Shown here piece by piece: positions 9,274-17,769 of a stretch of 64,000 bases of DNA. The number at the start of each line of letters is the position of its first letter. Position 1 is the stretch's first letter. The notes under the pieces were generated by a model. That model searched no databases. It was not told where the DNA came from and saw nothing but the letters and a program-made list of their open reading frames with translations. Source of the DNA: Bacteroidota bacterium (GTDB lineage Bacteria; Bacteroidota; Bacteroidia; Flavobacteriales; Weeksellaceae); contig JAEWOR010000033.1 of the NCBI GenBank assembly GCA_023399595.1, forward strand, positions 135,606-199,605. Direction: 5' to 3'. A program made the translations under genes and the position numbers.

Positions 9274-10308
9274 TCAATGAGATTCGAAAGACTGAACGTT
9301 CCAAAAATCGTCTTGATTTTCGAAGAAAAGACAATGTATCCATGAATCTAGCGACATCATTTCTAATGTTTTTTCTGGAATGGATTGAAATTCGGTTTCA
9401 AAAAAAGATTTTGGTATTTGAATGCTGGATCGGTCTATAATTAATACATTTTGCGGGTTATAAAAAACGTATTTTTGAATATCAGAATTTGTTGTTATTA
9501 ACTTTCTTCCCGATGCTAAAGCTTCGAAAGTACGCATTGTTAAACCCTTCTGAAATGGTTTATTGATATCTAAAACCGAGAAAGATTTTTGATATTTTTC
9601 TATAATTTCCTGATGAGATAACTTATTAAAACTTAGTTTTTTAATATCAAATTTTCTTAAAGTTTTATCGAAAATCTTCTTTAAAAAGAACGCTGTTTTA
9701 CCAGGTGCAAAATAATAAAAATAGGTTTTCAGATGATAAGAATTGCATTTTTCTCTCACCTTTTCACCAATAATATAACGATCTGTGTGCGCACTCCCAA
9801 TGAATATTAAATCGAACTCGTTTTTGGATTTTTTTGGGGAATTCCTATACTCATCTATGAAAAACAAGGGACGAAAATGTAAATTAAATTTTACAGCATC
9901 TTTAGGTTCAAAGGTGAAATTTTTATCAAAATAAGGATACAATTTCAAAAACTTAGGATATTCAGCGGCGGCATCGTAAGAATAAAAAATTTTTGTTGCG
10001 TTGGGATTTTTCTCCACAAATTCCTCTAAAAAAAAATGAGGAATAGTTTCGCCCTTAATTAATAAAAAGAAATCGTAATTTTTATTATTAATTTTATGAA
10101 GAATTTTTTGATAATAACTTCTAATTTTCGTTTCATAAAGACTGCTTTTCACTCGAATAATTCCTTTTGTGAAAACAGAATCCGAAGGTCTTTCATTAAA
10201 AAAATCTACTTCGGCACCTAATTCTTTAAGGCGTTTAATGATGGCTATTTCATAATTAAAAAAATTAGCCGTTAGAAAAAGTATTTTTTTACCATGTAGA
10301 GTCATCAT
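9274..10308 (-). CDS. Glycosyltransferase, CgeB-like / GT1-type C-terminal domain
   Basis: 344 residues, soluble. The N-terminal half begins KKILFLTANFFNYEIAI; the C-terminal half has FDLIFIGSAHTDRY and the donor-binding-type segment KGLTMRTFEALASGRKLITTN, as in the CgeB/Glycos_trans_1_2 group. It overlaps the epimerase gene upstream by four bases (ATGA), so the two are translationally coupled. Together with the GT2 and epimerase genes it forms a small surface-polysaccharide operon. The donor and acceptor sugars cannot be read from sequence. This is the last gene of the operon. Confidence 0.8.
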   Translation of the reverse strand: MMTLHGKKILFLTANFFNYEIAIIKRLKELGAEVDFFNERPSDSVFTKGIIRVKSSLYETKIRSYYQKILHKINNKNYDFFLLIKGETIPHFFLEEFVEKNPNATKIFYSYDAAAEYPKFLKLYPYFDKNFTFEPKDAVKFNLHFRPLFFIDEYRNSPKKSKNEFDLIFIGSAHTDRYIIGEKVREKCNSYHLKTYFYYFAPGKTAFFLKKIFDKTLRKFDIKKLSFNKLSHQEIIEKYQKSFSVLDINKPFQKGLTMRTFEALASGRKLITTNSDIQKYVFYNPQNVLIIDRSSIQIPKSFFETEFQSIPEKTLEMMSLDSWIHCLFFENQDDFWNVQSFESH

Positions 10309-11450
10309 TTCAATAGTCCTTTTTCTTTCATTTCCTCGAGGGATTTCTCAAAATAATTCTCAGGAATTGGTTGATTAAGAACCCAACGCGTGAATCTATC
10401 TATCCCTTCCTCAAAACTTATTTTGGGGGTAAAGTTTAAGAGTTTCTTCATTTTTACTAAATCCGCAAAATTGTGTCGAATATCCCCTATTCTAAAATGC
10501 CCGGAAACATTAATATCCACATTTTTTTTATACTTATTGGTTAAAACCTTAGCCACTTCCAAAACTGAAGTAGAAACTCCCGTTCCAACATTAATAACTT
10601 CATTATCTGCTGCATCCAATTCTAAACTTCTTATGGTTGCTTCCAGCACATCATCAATAAAGATAAAATCGCGCGAAGGGAGTCCATCTTCAAAAACATT
10701 TATTGGTTTATCACTTAGAATTTGATTAGAAAAAACAGATAAAATTCCAGTATAAGGATTTCTTAGCGCTTGTCCATCTCCATAAACATTCTGGTAGCGT
10801 AAAATAACATATTTAAGTGCTTTAGTTTCGCAACATAATTTAAGCATTTGCTCTTGTTGAAGCTTGGTTAAGCCATAAAAGGAAACAGGATGGAGTTTTG
10901 AATTTTCATCGGTAGGAAATGCTTGTAAAATCTTACCTTCCTCATCGGTCATTTCAAAGAAGCCTTGCTCCATTTGTTGAGAAAGTCTTTGATTTGGATA
11001 CACAAATTCTGAAGATGAGTTTACATATTTACCTTCACCATAAACAGCTCTGGAAGAGGAAAGAATAATTTTTTGAACATTATTTTCATCATTCATTAAG
11101 GCATCTAAAAGAACTGCTGTTCCCGTAACATTTACCCTATTGTATCTTTCAATTTCATACATGGATTGTCCAGTACCCGTTTCCGAAGCAAGATGAATGA
11201 CCGCTTGTTTATTTTGAAGAGCTTTCAAAACATCTTCTTTATTGGTAACATCTCCTTTAATGAAATGAACTTTATCTTTAATATTCAAATACAATTGCGA
11301 ATCTAATTCAGGATTTTCCCCATGAATTTGCTCTGATAAATTATCTAAAACCGTTACAGAATAACCTTTTTTTACAAGAGCTAAAGATAAATTACTTCCA
11401 ATGAAACCCGCTCCACCAGTAATAAGTATATGTTGTAATTTTTTCACCAT
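10305..11450 (-). CDS. NAD(P)-dependent nucleotide-sugar epimerase/dehydratase
   Basis: 381 residues, extended short-chain dehydrogenase. The Rossmann motif TGGAGFIGSN is at 11-20, the acidic VLDN stretch ends beta-2, and the catalytic pair is in YGLTKLQQ after an SSSRAVYGEG strand. The family converts UDP- or dTDP-sugars (epimerisation or dehydration), supplying donors for the neighbouring glycosyltransferases. It is 20 bases downstream of the GT2 gene and overlaps the next one. Family members near 380 residues with an insert after VYGEG are often annotated only as NAD-dependent epimerase; the exact substrate is not deducible. Confidence 0.87.
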   Translation of the reverse strand: MVKKLQHILITGGAGFIGSNLSLALVKKGYSVTVLDNLSEQIHGENPELDSQLYLNIKDKVHFIKGDVTNKEDVLKALQNKQAVIHLASETGTGQSMYEIERYNRVNVTGTAVLLDALMNDENNVQKIILSSSRAVYGEGKYVNSSSEFVYPNQRLSQQMEQGFFEMTDEEGKILQAFPTDENSKLHPVSFYGLTKLQQEQMLKLCCETKALKYVILRYQNVYGDGQALRNPYTGILSVFSNQILSDKPINVFEDGLPSRDFIFIDDVLEATIRSLELDAADNEVINVGTGVSTSVLEVAKVLTNKYKKNVDINVSGHFRIGDIRHNFADLVKMKKLLNFTPKISFEEGIDRFTRWVLNQPIPENYFEKSLEEMKEKGLLK

Positions 11451-11470
11451 TTAGATTTCTAAAAACATCT

Positions 11471-12286
11471 TTATTTCCCTTGTAATTTCAAGTATTGATT
11501 TCTGAGGAGTCTGAAAATGTATTTTGCTTTATAAAAAACTCTATACAGACTCCACTCAATAAAGTTAATTCTTTTATCGTGATACATCTCTTTTAAATTT
11601 TTCGTAAAACCTTTCTCCATTTCATGAAGGTTACCCGACAATCCAGACACTCCAAAAGTTCTTTTACCTCCGCCAGCAATAATTAACTCCTCGTCTAAAA
11701 TATACAATTTATTATGAAGTGAGACTTTCAGCCAATAATTAATATCCTCTGCATACCTCTGATTCTCGTCAAAAAAACCTGTATTTTCTAAAATTTTACG
11801 TTTAAACATAACTGTAGGTGGTGAAGTTTCGTTTCTAAACATCAGTTTTCTAAAACTTACCTCCACCAAACCATTATTGTCCACATAATAAGGGAAAAGT
11901 ATTTTATGATGGCTTCTTCTGGTTGCTAATAAATCAATATTCAGTTCTTCATTTTGAAGGTAAAGAAGTTGGCGCTCAATCTTCTGGGGCAACCAAATAT
12001 CATCTGAATCTAATAAAGTTAAAATTTCACCTTTTGCATTCTTCAATCCAGTGTTTCTAGCTGAAGATACCCCATTATTTTCTTGATGAATAAGCTGTAT
12101 ATTGAGTTGTGGATGTTTTTGTATATAATCCTTCACCAACGCAGAACTATCATCCACAGAACCATCGTCCACCACAATAATTTCAAAATCACCTTTGTAA
12201 GTTTGAGTGCGAACACTTTCTAATGCATTCAGAATTGTTTTTTCTGAGTTGTACATAGGAATTATTACGGATATTAATTCTCTCAT
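11471..12286 (-). CDS. Glycosyltransferase family 2
   Basis: 271 residues. It opens with the GT-A signature VIIPMYNSEKTI and contains EIIVVDDGSVDDS, the NGVSSARNTGLKNAKGE stretch and the DxD-type metal motif LLDSDDIW (~residue 93). These inverting enzymes add a sugar from an NDP-sugar to a growing glycan at the cytoplasmic face of the membrane. No membrane helix is evident. It is 19 bases downstream of recR, so polysaccharide gene expression may partly ride on the recR transcript. Confidence 0.88.
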   Translation of the reverse strand: MRELISVIIPMYNSEKTILNALESVRTQTYKGDFEIIVVDDGSVDDSSALVKDYIQKHPQLNIQLIHQENNGVSSARNTGLKNAKGEILTLLDSDDIWLPQKIERQLLYLQNEELNIDLLATRRSHHKILFPYYVDNNGLVEVSFRKLMFRNETSPPTVMFKRKILENTGFFDENQRYAEDINYWLKVSLHNKLYILDEELIIAGGGKRTFGVSGLSGNLHEMEKGFTKNLKEMYHDKRINFIEWSLYRVFYKAKYIFRLLRNQYLKLQGK

Positions 12287-12305
12287 CTAAAATGCAATAA
12301 CAATT

Positions 12306-12917
12306 TTAGTTCTTTTCGTTATAAGGTAAGCGATTTTGTATAGATCTTCCTAAGGAAATTTCATCAGCATATTCCAGTTCATCACCCACAGAAATTCCTC
12401 TTGCAATGGAGGAAAACTTCACGTTTTTATCCTTAAATTTCTTGTATATATAATAAGCAGTTGTATCGCCTTCCATGGTAGCACTAAGAGCAAAAATAAG
12501 TTCTTTTACACTTCCTTCTTCTAATTTTTTTTCAATACTGGGAATATTTAATTGGCTTGGCCCTACTCCTTCCATTGGTGAAATTTTACCTCCTAAAACC
12601 AAATATTTACCCGAAAATTTCCCAGTATTTTCAATCGCCATAACATCTCTTACATCCTCCACCACGCAAAGCAATTCATCTGTTCTCCTTGGGTTGCTGC
12701 AGATTTCACAATAATCTAAATCTGAAAAATTATGACAGCTTTTGCAATACTTAATATTGTTGACCAAATTAATTACCGAATTCCCTAAATTGATAGCACG
12801 TATATTAGGTTGTTTCAATAAATGCAAAGCCAACCTTAGAGCTGTTTTTTTTCCAATTCCTGGAAGCCCAGAAATTTCCTCTACTGCTTTAGCTAAAACC
12901 TTACTCGGATAATCCAT
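12306..12917 (-). CDS. recR: Recombination mediator protein RecR
   Basis: 203 residues from ATG 12917, the usual RecR length. It acts with RecO (and RecF) to load RecA on gapped DNA. Visible parts: N-terminal helix-hairpin-helix ([19 protein letters not shown]), a four-cysteine zinc finger (Cys58, 61, 70, 73: YCKSC, YCEIC), and the Toprim domain beginning [15 protein letters not shown]. An in-frame extension to a GTG at 13013 would add a hydrophobic 32-residue segment absent from the family; the -7 box at 12923-12930 lies inside it and argues for the short start. Confidence 0.93.
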   Translation of the reverse strand: MDYPSKVLAKAVEEISGLPGIGKKTALRLALHLLKQPNIRAINLGNSVINLVNNIKYCKSCHNFSDLDYCEICSNPRRTDELLCVVEDVRDVMAIENTGKFSGKYLVLGGKISPMEGVGPSQLNIPSIEKKLEEGSVKELIFALSATMEGDTTAYYIYKKFKDKNVKFSSIARGISVGDELEYADEISLGRSIQNRLPYNEKN

Positions 12918-12922
12918 AATTG

Positions 12923-12930
12923 CAAAAATA
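12923..12930 (-). promoter_or_regulatory. -7 element (TATTTTTG) 5 bases before recR ATG
   Basis: TATTTTTG fits TAnnTTTG and is separated from the start codon by CAATT only, which would give a leaderless mRNA. Confidence 0.45.
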
Positions 12931-12994
12931 AGGATAAATACACCGATTAATAAATAATTTATATCTAAATTCATCAATTTTTCTTCAAAAAAAC

Positions 12995-13002
12995 TATCTT
13001 TG
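12995..13002 (+). promoter_or_regulatory. -7 element (TATCTTTG) for the LURP-one-like gene
   Basis: TATCTTTG on the plus strand, 16 bases before the ATG at 13019. No clear -33 TTG. It is divergent to recR. Confidence 0.45.
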
Positions 13003-13018
13003 AGCAAACTCACTATAA

Positions 13019-13624
13019 ATGATTCTTAAAAATCTCAATTACCCATTAGATTTCAAATTTAAAATTACAACCATATCTAGCGATTTTAATATTACCGATA
13101 GAAACGGAAATTATGTTGCTTATGTGCGTTCAAAAATCTTCAAATTAAAAGACGATGTTATTGTTTACAATAATGAATCTAAATCTCAGGAACTTTTCAG
13201 AATTAAAGCCAATCAATGGATAGATTTTAATGCGTCTTATGCTATTACTGATATCCAAAATGGAAAAAATTTTGGAAAACTGGCAAGAAAAGGAATGAGA
13301 TCTTTCTGGAAATCGCATTATGATATTATTGATGGAAATGACAAGGTAAAATACCATATCACAGAAGAAAATCCCTGGGTAAAAATTTGGGATAGTTTGG
13401 TGGGAGAAATTCCTTTAGTTGGGATGTTCACAGGATATTTCTTAAATCCGTCTTATGTGGTAAAAGATAACGCTGGAAAAAAATATTTTAAACTTAAAAA
13501 AATGCCTTCATTAATTGGAAGACGTTTCCAACTGGAAAGACTTATAGATATTGATGACGAAGAGGAAAGTTTAGTCATTCTATCTTTCTTAATGATGGTG
13601 CTTTTAGAAAGAGCAAGAGGATAA
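13019..13624 (+). CDS. LURP-one-related / tubby-C-terminal-like protein
   Basis: 201 residues with no signal peptide. The order of short beta strands ([61 protein letters not shown]) and a hydrophobic C-terminal helix resemble the LURP-one/scramblase-like beta barrel with a buried C-terminal helix. Its role in bacteria is unknown. It is followed 11 bases later by a lipoprotein gene on the same strand. The assignment rests on fold-like pattern only, so confidence is moderate. Confidence 0.6.
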   Translation: MILKNLNYPLDFKFKITTISSDFNITDRNGNYVAYVRSKIFKLKDDVIVYNNESKSQELFRIKANQWIDFNASYAITDIQNGKNFGKLARKGMRSFWKSHYDIIDGNDKVKYHITEENPWVKIWDSLVGEIPLVGMFTGYFLNPSYVVKDNAGKKYFKLKKMPSLIGRRFQLERLIDIDDEEESLVILSFLMMVLLERARG

Positions 13625-13635
13625 ATTTAAAAAGT

Positions 13636-14112
13636 ATGAGAAAATTAATTGTAATTGTAGCAGTTTCAATGTGTATAATAAGCTGCAAAAAAGACAAAGA
13701 AAATATTAACGTAAATTCTTCCGCAAATATTGAAAATACTACACAAAAAGGAAGTATTTTAATTGAGGAGCTACCTTTTCCTGAAGAAGTTACAGAATGT
13801 GCTTGTTATTTCGCCAAAGACCAATCCGATTTTAATTCGGAAAAATACATTTATGTGGATGACGCAGGTGAAAACGCCTTTGCAAAGCTAGATGGTGAAA
13901 GAAGAACGATGAAATTAATCTCTTCAAGTTCTTTTGAAGATGATTCTGAAAGTATTATCAAAGAAATAGAAAGCAATGAGTATAAAATCTCCATTAAAGC
14001 AAAAAAAATAAAAGAAAATCCAGAAGCGATGGTCTTTGAAGGGACAATGACAGTTGAACAACCTACTGGTGAAAAGGTAACCACTCCTATCTACGGAGAA
14101 TGCGCCTGTTAA
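13636..14112 (+). CDS. Predicted lipoprotein, unknown function
   Basis: 158 residues. A type II signal peptide ends in the lipobox IISC (Cys17), followed by a charged spacer and Asn/Ser/Thr linker. The mature domain (~45-158) begins after EELPFPEEVTECACYF, where two Cys sit close together, and ends in YGECAC, so two disulfides between the ends are plausible. No known family is recognised. It is co-directional with and close to the LURP-one-like gene, and a terminator follows. Confidence 0.75.
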   Translation: MRKLIVIVAVSMCIISCKKDKENINVNSSANIENTTQKGSILIEELPFPEEVTECACYFAKDQSDFNSEKYIYVDDAGENAFAKLDGERRTMKLISSSSFEDDSESIIKEIESNEYKISIKAKKIKENPEAMVFEGTMTVEQPTGEKVTTPIYGECAC

Positions 14113-14131
14113 AACATAAAAAAAACAAAGT

Positions 14132-14163
14132 ATGCTTCTAAATCTTTTAGGAGCATTTTTTTT
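14132..14163 (+). terminator. Intrinsic terminator of the lipoprotein gene
   Basis: Stem ATGCTTCTAAA / TTTAGGAGCAT (one G-T pair), 3-base loop, then at least 7 T. Confidence 0.8.
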
Positions 14164-14168
14164 ATTTG

Positions 14169-14176
14169 TAAATTTG
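14169..14176 (+). promoter_or_regulatory. -7 element (TAAATTTG) for pepD
   Basis: Fits TAnnTTTG, 16 bases before the ATG at 14193, directly after the preceding terminator. Confidence 0.45.
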
Positions 14177-14192
14177 AAAAAAATAAATATTT

Positions 14193-15632
14193 ATGCCACT
14201 ATCAAACATAGAACCTCAGATAGTTTGGAAGAATTTTTCTAAACTGAATGAGATTCCAAGACCTTCTAAAAAAGAAGGAAAAGTAATAGAGTTTATTAAA
14301 AACTTTGGCGAAAACTTGGGTTTAGAAACCAGAGTTGATGCTGTAGGAAATGTAATTATTAAAAAGCCTGCAACCGCTGGAATGGAAGACAGAAAACCTA
14401 TCGTGATGCAATCTCACCTAGATATGGTTTGTCAGAAAAACAACGATGTGAATTTCGATTTTGAAACTCAAGGTATCGAAATGTTTGTAGATGGAGACTG
14501 GGTAAAAGCAAAAGGAACTACTTTGGGAGCAGACAACGGTTTAGGTGTAGCTTCTATTATGTCTGTTTTGGAAAGCAATGACATTCCACATCCAGCTTTA
14601 GAAGCTTTGTTCACTATTGATGAAGAAACAGGTATGACAGGAGCTATAGGACTGCAACCTAACGAGTTACACGGAGAAATTTTATTGAATTTAGATACCG
14701 AAGAAGACGATGAAATTGATATAGGTTGTGCAGGAGGAATAGATGTTACCGCTACTCAAAACTACGAAACTCAAGATATTACGAATGATGTGGTGAAAAT
14801 TTACATCAAAGGATTACAAGGTGGTCACTCTGGAATGGATATCGATAAAGGTTTTGGGAATGCAAATATTCTTTTAGGAAGACTTCTTTTCCAAGGAATT
14901 GATAACCAAATCCAATTGATTTCTGTTGATGGTGGCGGATTAAGAAACGCTATTCCAAGGGAAGCTGTAGCTTACATTTCTGTAGCAAATGTTCAGGAAT
15001 TTTTAAACAAAGCCAATGTGTTAAAATCTGAAATCCTTGAAGAGTTCGCAAGCATTGAAAAAGATTTATCTATAAGTATTGAAAAAGATTCAAGTTCAGA
15101 AAAAGCAATATCTCACGAAGATTCTAAAAAAATTATTTGGGCATTAAAAACCTTACATAATGGTGTTTACAGAATGAGTCCAGATGTTGCTGGTTTAGTG
15201 GAAACCTCTAACAATGTTGCAAGAGTTGAACTTAAAAATGGGGCTTTAAAAATCTTAAACCTTTGTCGTTCATCTGTAGAATCTTCAAAAATGGATGTTG
15301 CTGAGCAATTAAAATCTGTTTGCGAATTGGCTGGAATCAATGTGAAATTCAGTGGGTCTTATCCAGGTTGGAAACCTCTTCCTGGTTCTGAGATTGTAAA
15401 AATAATGGAGAAAATTTATGAAGAAAAATTCCAATCAAAACCTCATGTGGTAGCTTGTCACGCAGGATTAGAATGCGGAATTATTGGAGCTAACTATCCA
15501 AAAATGGAAATGGTAAGTTTTGGGCCAACCATCAAAGGAGCTCACTCTCCTGATGAAAGAGCAAACATTCCTTCTACACAAAAATTCTGGGGTTTTCTAA
15601 AAGATATTTTAGCGAATATTCCTAAGAAATAA
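14193..15632 (+). CDS. pepD: Aminoacyl-histidine dipeptidase (Xaa-His dipeptidase, M20)
   Basis: 479 residues, cytosolic zinc dipeptidase with broad specificity including carnosine-type Xaa-His. The start ALNWKNF-like segment (QIVWKNFSKLNEIPRPSKKE) is typical. Metal ligands are visible in QSHLDMVCQ (His), TTLGADNGLGVA (Asp) and TIDEETGMTGA (catalytic and metal Glu), and CHAGLECG supplies the C-terminal ligands. A lid domain with GGHSGMDIDKG lies in the middle. The length agrees with E. coli PepD (485). It is monocistronic. Confidence 0.92.
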   Translation: MPLSNIEPQIVWKNFSKLNEIPRPSKKEGKVIEFIKNFGENLGLETRVDAVGNVIIKKPATAGMEDRKPIVMQSHLDMVCQKNNDVNFDFETQGIEMFVDGDWVKAKGTTLGADNGLGVASIMSVLESNDIPHPALEALFTIDEETGMTGAIGLQPNELHGEILLNLDTEEDDEIDIGCAGGIDVTATQNYETQDITNDVVKIYIKGLQGGHSGMDIDKGFGNANILLGRLLFQGIDNQIQLISVDGGGLRNAIPREAVAYISVANVQEFLNKANVLKSEILEEFASIEKDLSISIEKDSSSEKAISHEDSKKIIWALKTLHNGVYRMSPDVAGLVETSNNVARVELKNGALKILNLCRSSVESSKMDVAEQLKSVCELAGINVKFSGSYPGWKPLPGSEIVKIMEKIYEEKFQSKPHVVACHAGLECGIIGANYPKMEMVSFGPTIKGAHSPDERANIPSTQKFWGFLKDILANIPKK

Positions 15633-15641
15633 TTTAAAAAT

Positions 15642-15672
15642 AAAAAACTCCCATAATTTGGGAGTTTTTTTT
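15642..15672. terminator. Bidirectional intrinsic terminator
   Basis: Stem AAAAAACTCCCA / TGGGAGTTTTTT with a short loop and A/T runs on both sides, between pepD and the convergent AIM24 gene. Confidence 0.8.
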
Positions 15673-15749
15673 GACTTCTTATCTATTTAATTTTTGTCTT
15701 GATTCAAAAAAGAGTAAAGTTGTAAACGTATTCTAAAAAAGTCAAAGAC

Positions 15750-16532
15750 TTACAAGCCATCACCATCCAAAAGATTTCCTAAACCTCCTAAAATACTTCC
15801 TTGCTCTTTACCTTTTGTTGTTCCATATTGCAAAATTCTTCCCGCTAATCTAGAAATAGGCAACGTTTGAATCCATACTTTCCCTGGACCTCTTAACTGA
15901 GCGAAAAACAAACCTTCACCTCCAAAAATGGTATTTTTAATTCCCCCAACAAACTGGATATCATAATCTACGGTATGCGTAAAAGCAACAATACAACCCG
16001 TATCTATTTTTAAAACTTCACCCGCTTTAAGTTCTTTTTCAATAACGTGTCCACCACTATGCACAAAAGACATCCCGTCACCTTCCAGTTTTTGCATAAT
16101 GAAACCTTCACCTCCAAAAAGTCCAGTTCCTAATTTCCTTTGAAACTCAATACCTATAGAAACGCCTTTTGCAGCGCAAAGAAAACTATCTTTCTGACAA
16201 ATTACTTTTCCTCCTAATTCAGATAAATCCAACGGAATAATTTTCCCAGAATAAGGAGCCGCAAAGGTTACCAGTCTTTTCTGATGATCTGTATTGGTAA
16301 AAATAGTCATAAAAAGATTTTCTCCAGTAAGCATTCTTTTTCCTGCTGAAAAAAGTTTTCCCATAATTCCTTTTTCATTTCCATCGCCAAACATGGTTTC
16401 CATATTAATACCTTCCGTCATCATCATAAAACTTCCGGGTTCAGAAATAACACTTTCTTTTGGATCTAGTTCTATTTCCACACATTGCATTTCCTCACCA
16501 TAAATCTTATAATCAATTTCGTGATTTGTCAT
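15750..16532 (-). CDS. TIGR00266 / AIM24 family protein
   Basis: 260 residues. It carries the family hallmarks: VEIELDPKESVISEPGSFMMMTEGI near the start, repeated Gly-rich beta strands (GTGLFGGEGFIMQKLEGDG, GGIKNTIFGGEGLFFAQLRGPG) and a C-terminal LPISRLAGRI. The fold is a beta-helix-like trimer related to tryptophan-RNA-binding attenuator-like proteins; the role in bacteria is unknown, while the yeast mitochondrial relative shapes the inner membrane. There is no signal peptide. It is divergent from the aminotransferase gene. Confidence 0.87.
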   Translation of the reverse strand: MTNHEIDYKIYGEEMQCVEIELDPKESVISEPGSFMMMTEGINMETMFGDGNEKGIMGKLFSAGKRMLTGENLFMTIFTNTDHQKRLVTFAAPYSGKIIPLDLSELGGKVICQKDSFLCAAKGVSIGIEFQRKLGTGLFGGEGFIMQKLEGDGMSFVHSGGHVIEKELKAGEVLKIDTGCIVAFTHTVDYDIQFVGGIKNTIFGGEGLFFAQLRGPGKVWIQTLPISRLAGRILQYGTTKGKEQGSILGGLGNLLDGDGL

Positions 16533-16625
16533 AATTCTAGTAATTTTTTTAGTTGAACAATATTACAATTTTAAGCTGTATTTCCGAAAAAAAATCTATC
16601 TTAGGGTGTATTAATTCTTTCAAAA

Positions 16626-17768
16626 ATGCTTATCCCTTCTAAACTTCCCAATGTTGGTTTAACAATATTTTCTCAGATGTCTCAATTAGCAGCTGAACAT
16701 CAAGCCATTAATTTATCTCAAGGTTTTCCAGATTTTATGCCTGATGAAAAATTACTGAAATCCATAGGAAGTTATGCAGAAAAAGGATTCAACCAATATT
16801 CACCTTTAGGAGGTGTACAGGTTTTAAGAGAAAAAATTGCTCAAAAAATTGAAGATTCTCATCAATCTATTTATCATCCTGATACTGAAATTACAATTAC
16901 TGCAGGAGCTACGCAAGCTATTTTTACCACTATTGCTGCTTTTGTGCAAAAAGGAGATGAGGTAATTATTTTTGAACCCGCTTATGATTGTTACGAACCT
17001 AGCATTGAACTTTTTGGGGGAATTGTAAAGCGTTTTCAGATGAAAGCGCCCGATTATGAAATTAATTGGCAGGACGTAAAAAATTTGGTAACTGATAAAA
17101 CAAAAATGATTGTTCTCAACAATCCCAACAATCCATCTGCAACCATTTTAAAAGAAAATGATATTCAGGAGCTTATTAATATTGTAAAAGGAACAAATAT
17201 TATTATTTTAAGCGATGAGGTGTATGAGAATATTGTTTTTGATTGTAAAAAACACCTTAGCGTTTCCTCTTATCCAGAGCTTAAGAAAAGAAGTATTATT
17301 ACGGCTTCTTTTGGAAAACTTTTTCATATTACAGGTTGGAAAGTTGGTTATTGCGCAGCTCCAAAAGAATTGATGAGTGAATATAGAAAAGTGCATCAAT
17401 TCAATGTTTTTTGCGTAAATACACCTGCGCAAATGGCTATTGCAGAGTTTTTAGAGAATAAAGAACATTATTTATACTTGAACGATTTTTTCCAGGAGAA
17501 AAGGGATTTTTTAAGAAAAGGATTGGAATCTACAAAATTTGAAATCCTAAATTGCGAAGGAACTTATTTTCAAGCGGTTCGTTATAACCAAATTTCTGAT
17601 AAAAATGATTTTTATTTTGCCAAAGAACTTACCATAAAAAACAAAGTAGCAACAATTCCGTTTTCTGCTTTTTATAAAGCTCAATTGGACGAAAAAGTAA
17701 TCCGTTTATGTTTTGCAAAAAAGAAGGAAACTTTGGAAAAAGCCTTAGAAAATCTATTGAAATTGTAA
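16626..17768 (+). CDS. PLP-dependent aminotransferase, methionine aminotransferase (YbdL) type
   Basis: 380 residues, fold-type I class I/II aminotransferase. The start NLSQGFPDF, ITAGATQAIFTTI and EPAYDCYEPSIELFGG resemble YbdL and KAT-type enzymes that transaminate methionine and aromatic amino acids with 2-oxo acids, notably in methionine salvage. The PLP lysine lies in SFGKLFHITGWKVGY (about residue 231), with NNPNNPSA and the phosphate-binding SDEVYENIVF before it. The C-terminal RLCFAKKKETL holds the substrate carboxylate Arg. The gene ends one base before the convergent cls gene. Confidence 0.88.
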   Translation: MLIPSKLPNVGLTIFSQMSQLAAEHQAINLSQGFPDFMPDEKLLKSIGSYAEKGFNQYSPLGGVQVLREKIAQKIEDSHQSIYHPDTEITITAGATQAIFTTIAAFVQKGDEVIIFEPAYDCYEPSIELFGGIVKRFQMKAPDYEINWQDVKNLVTDKTKMIVLNNPNNPSATILKENDIQELINIVKGTNIIILSDEVYENIVFDCKKHLSVSSYPELKKRSIITASFGKLFHITGWKVGYCAAPKELMSEYRKVHQFNVFCVNTPAQMAIAEFLENKEHYLYLNDFFQEKRDFLRKGLESTKFEILNCEGTYFQAVRYNQISDKNDFYFAKELTIKNKVATIPFSAFYKAQLDEKVIRLCFAKKKETLEKALENLLKL

Positions 17769-17769
17769 A

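Noticed and set aside
12918..13013. Longer RecR start adding a hydrophobic N-terminal segment (GTG 13013)
   Set aside because: RecR has no membrane segment; the standard 203-residue start at 12917 has its own -7 box and fits the family.
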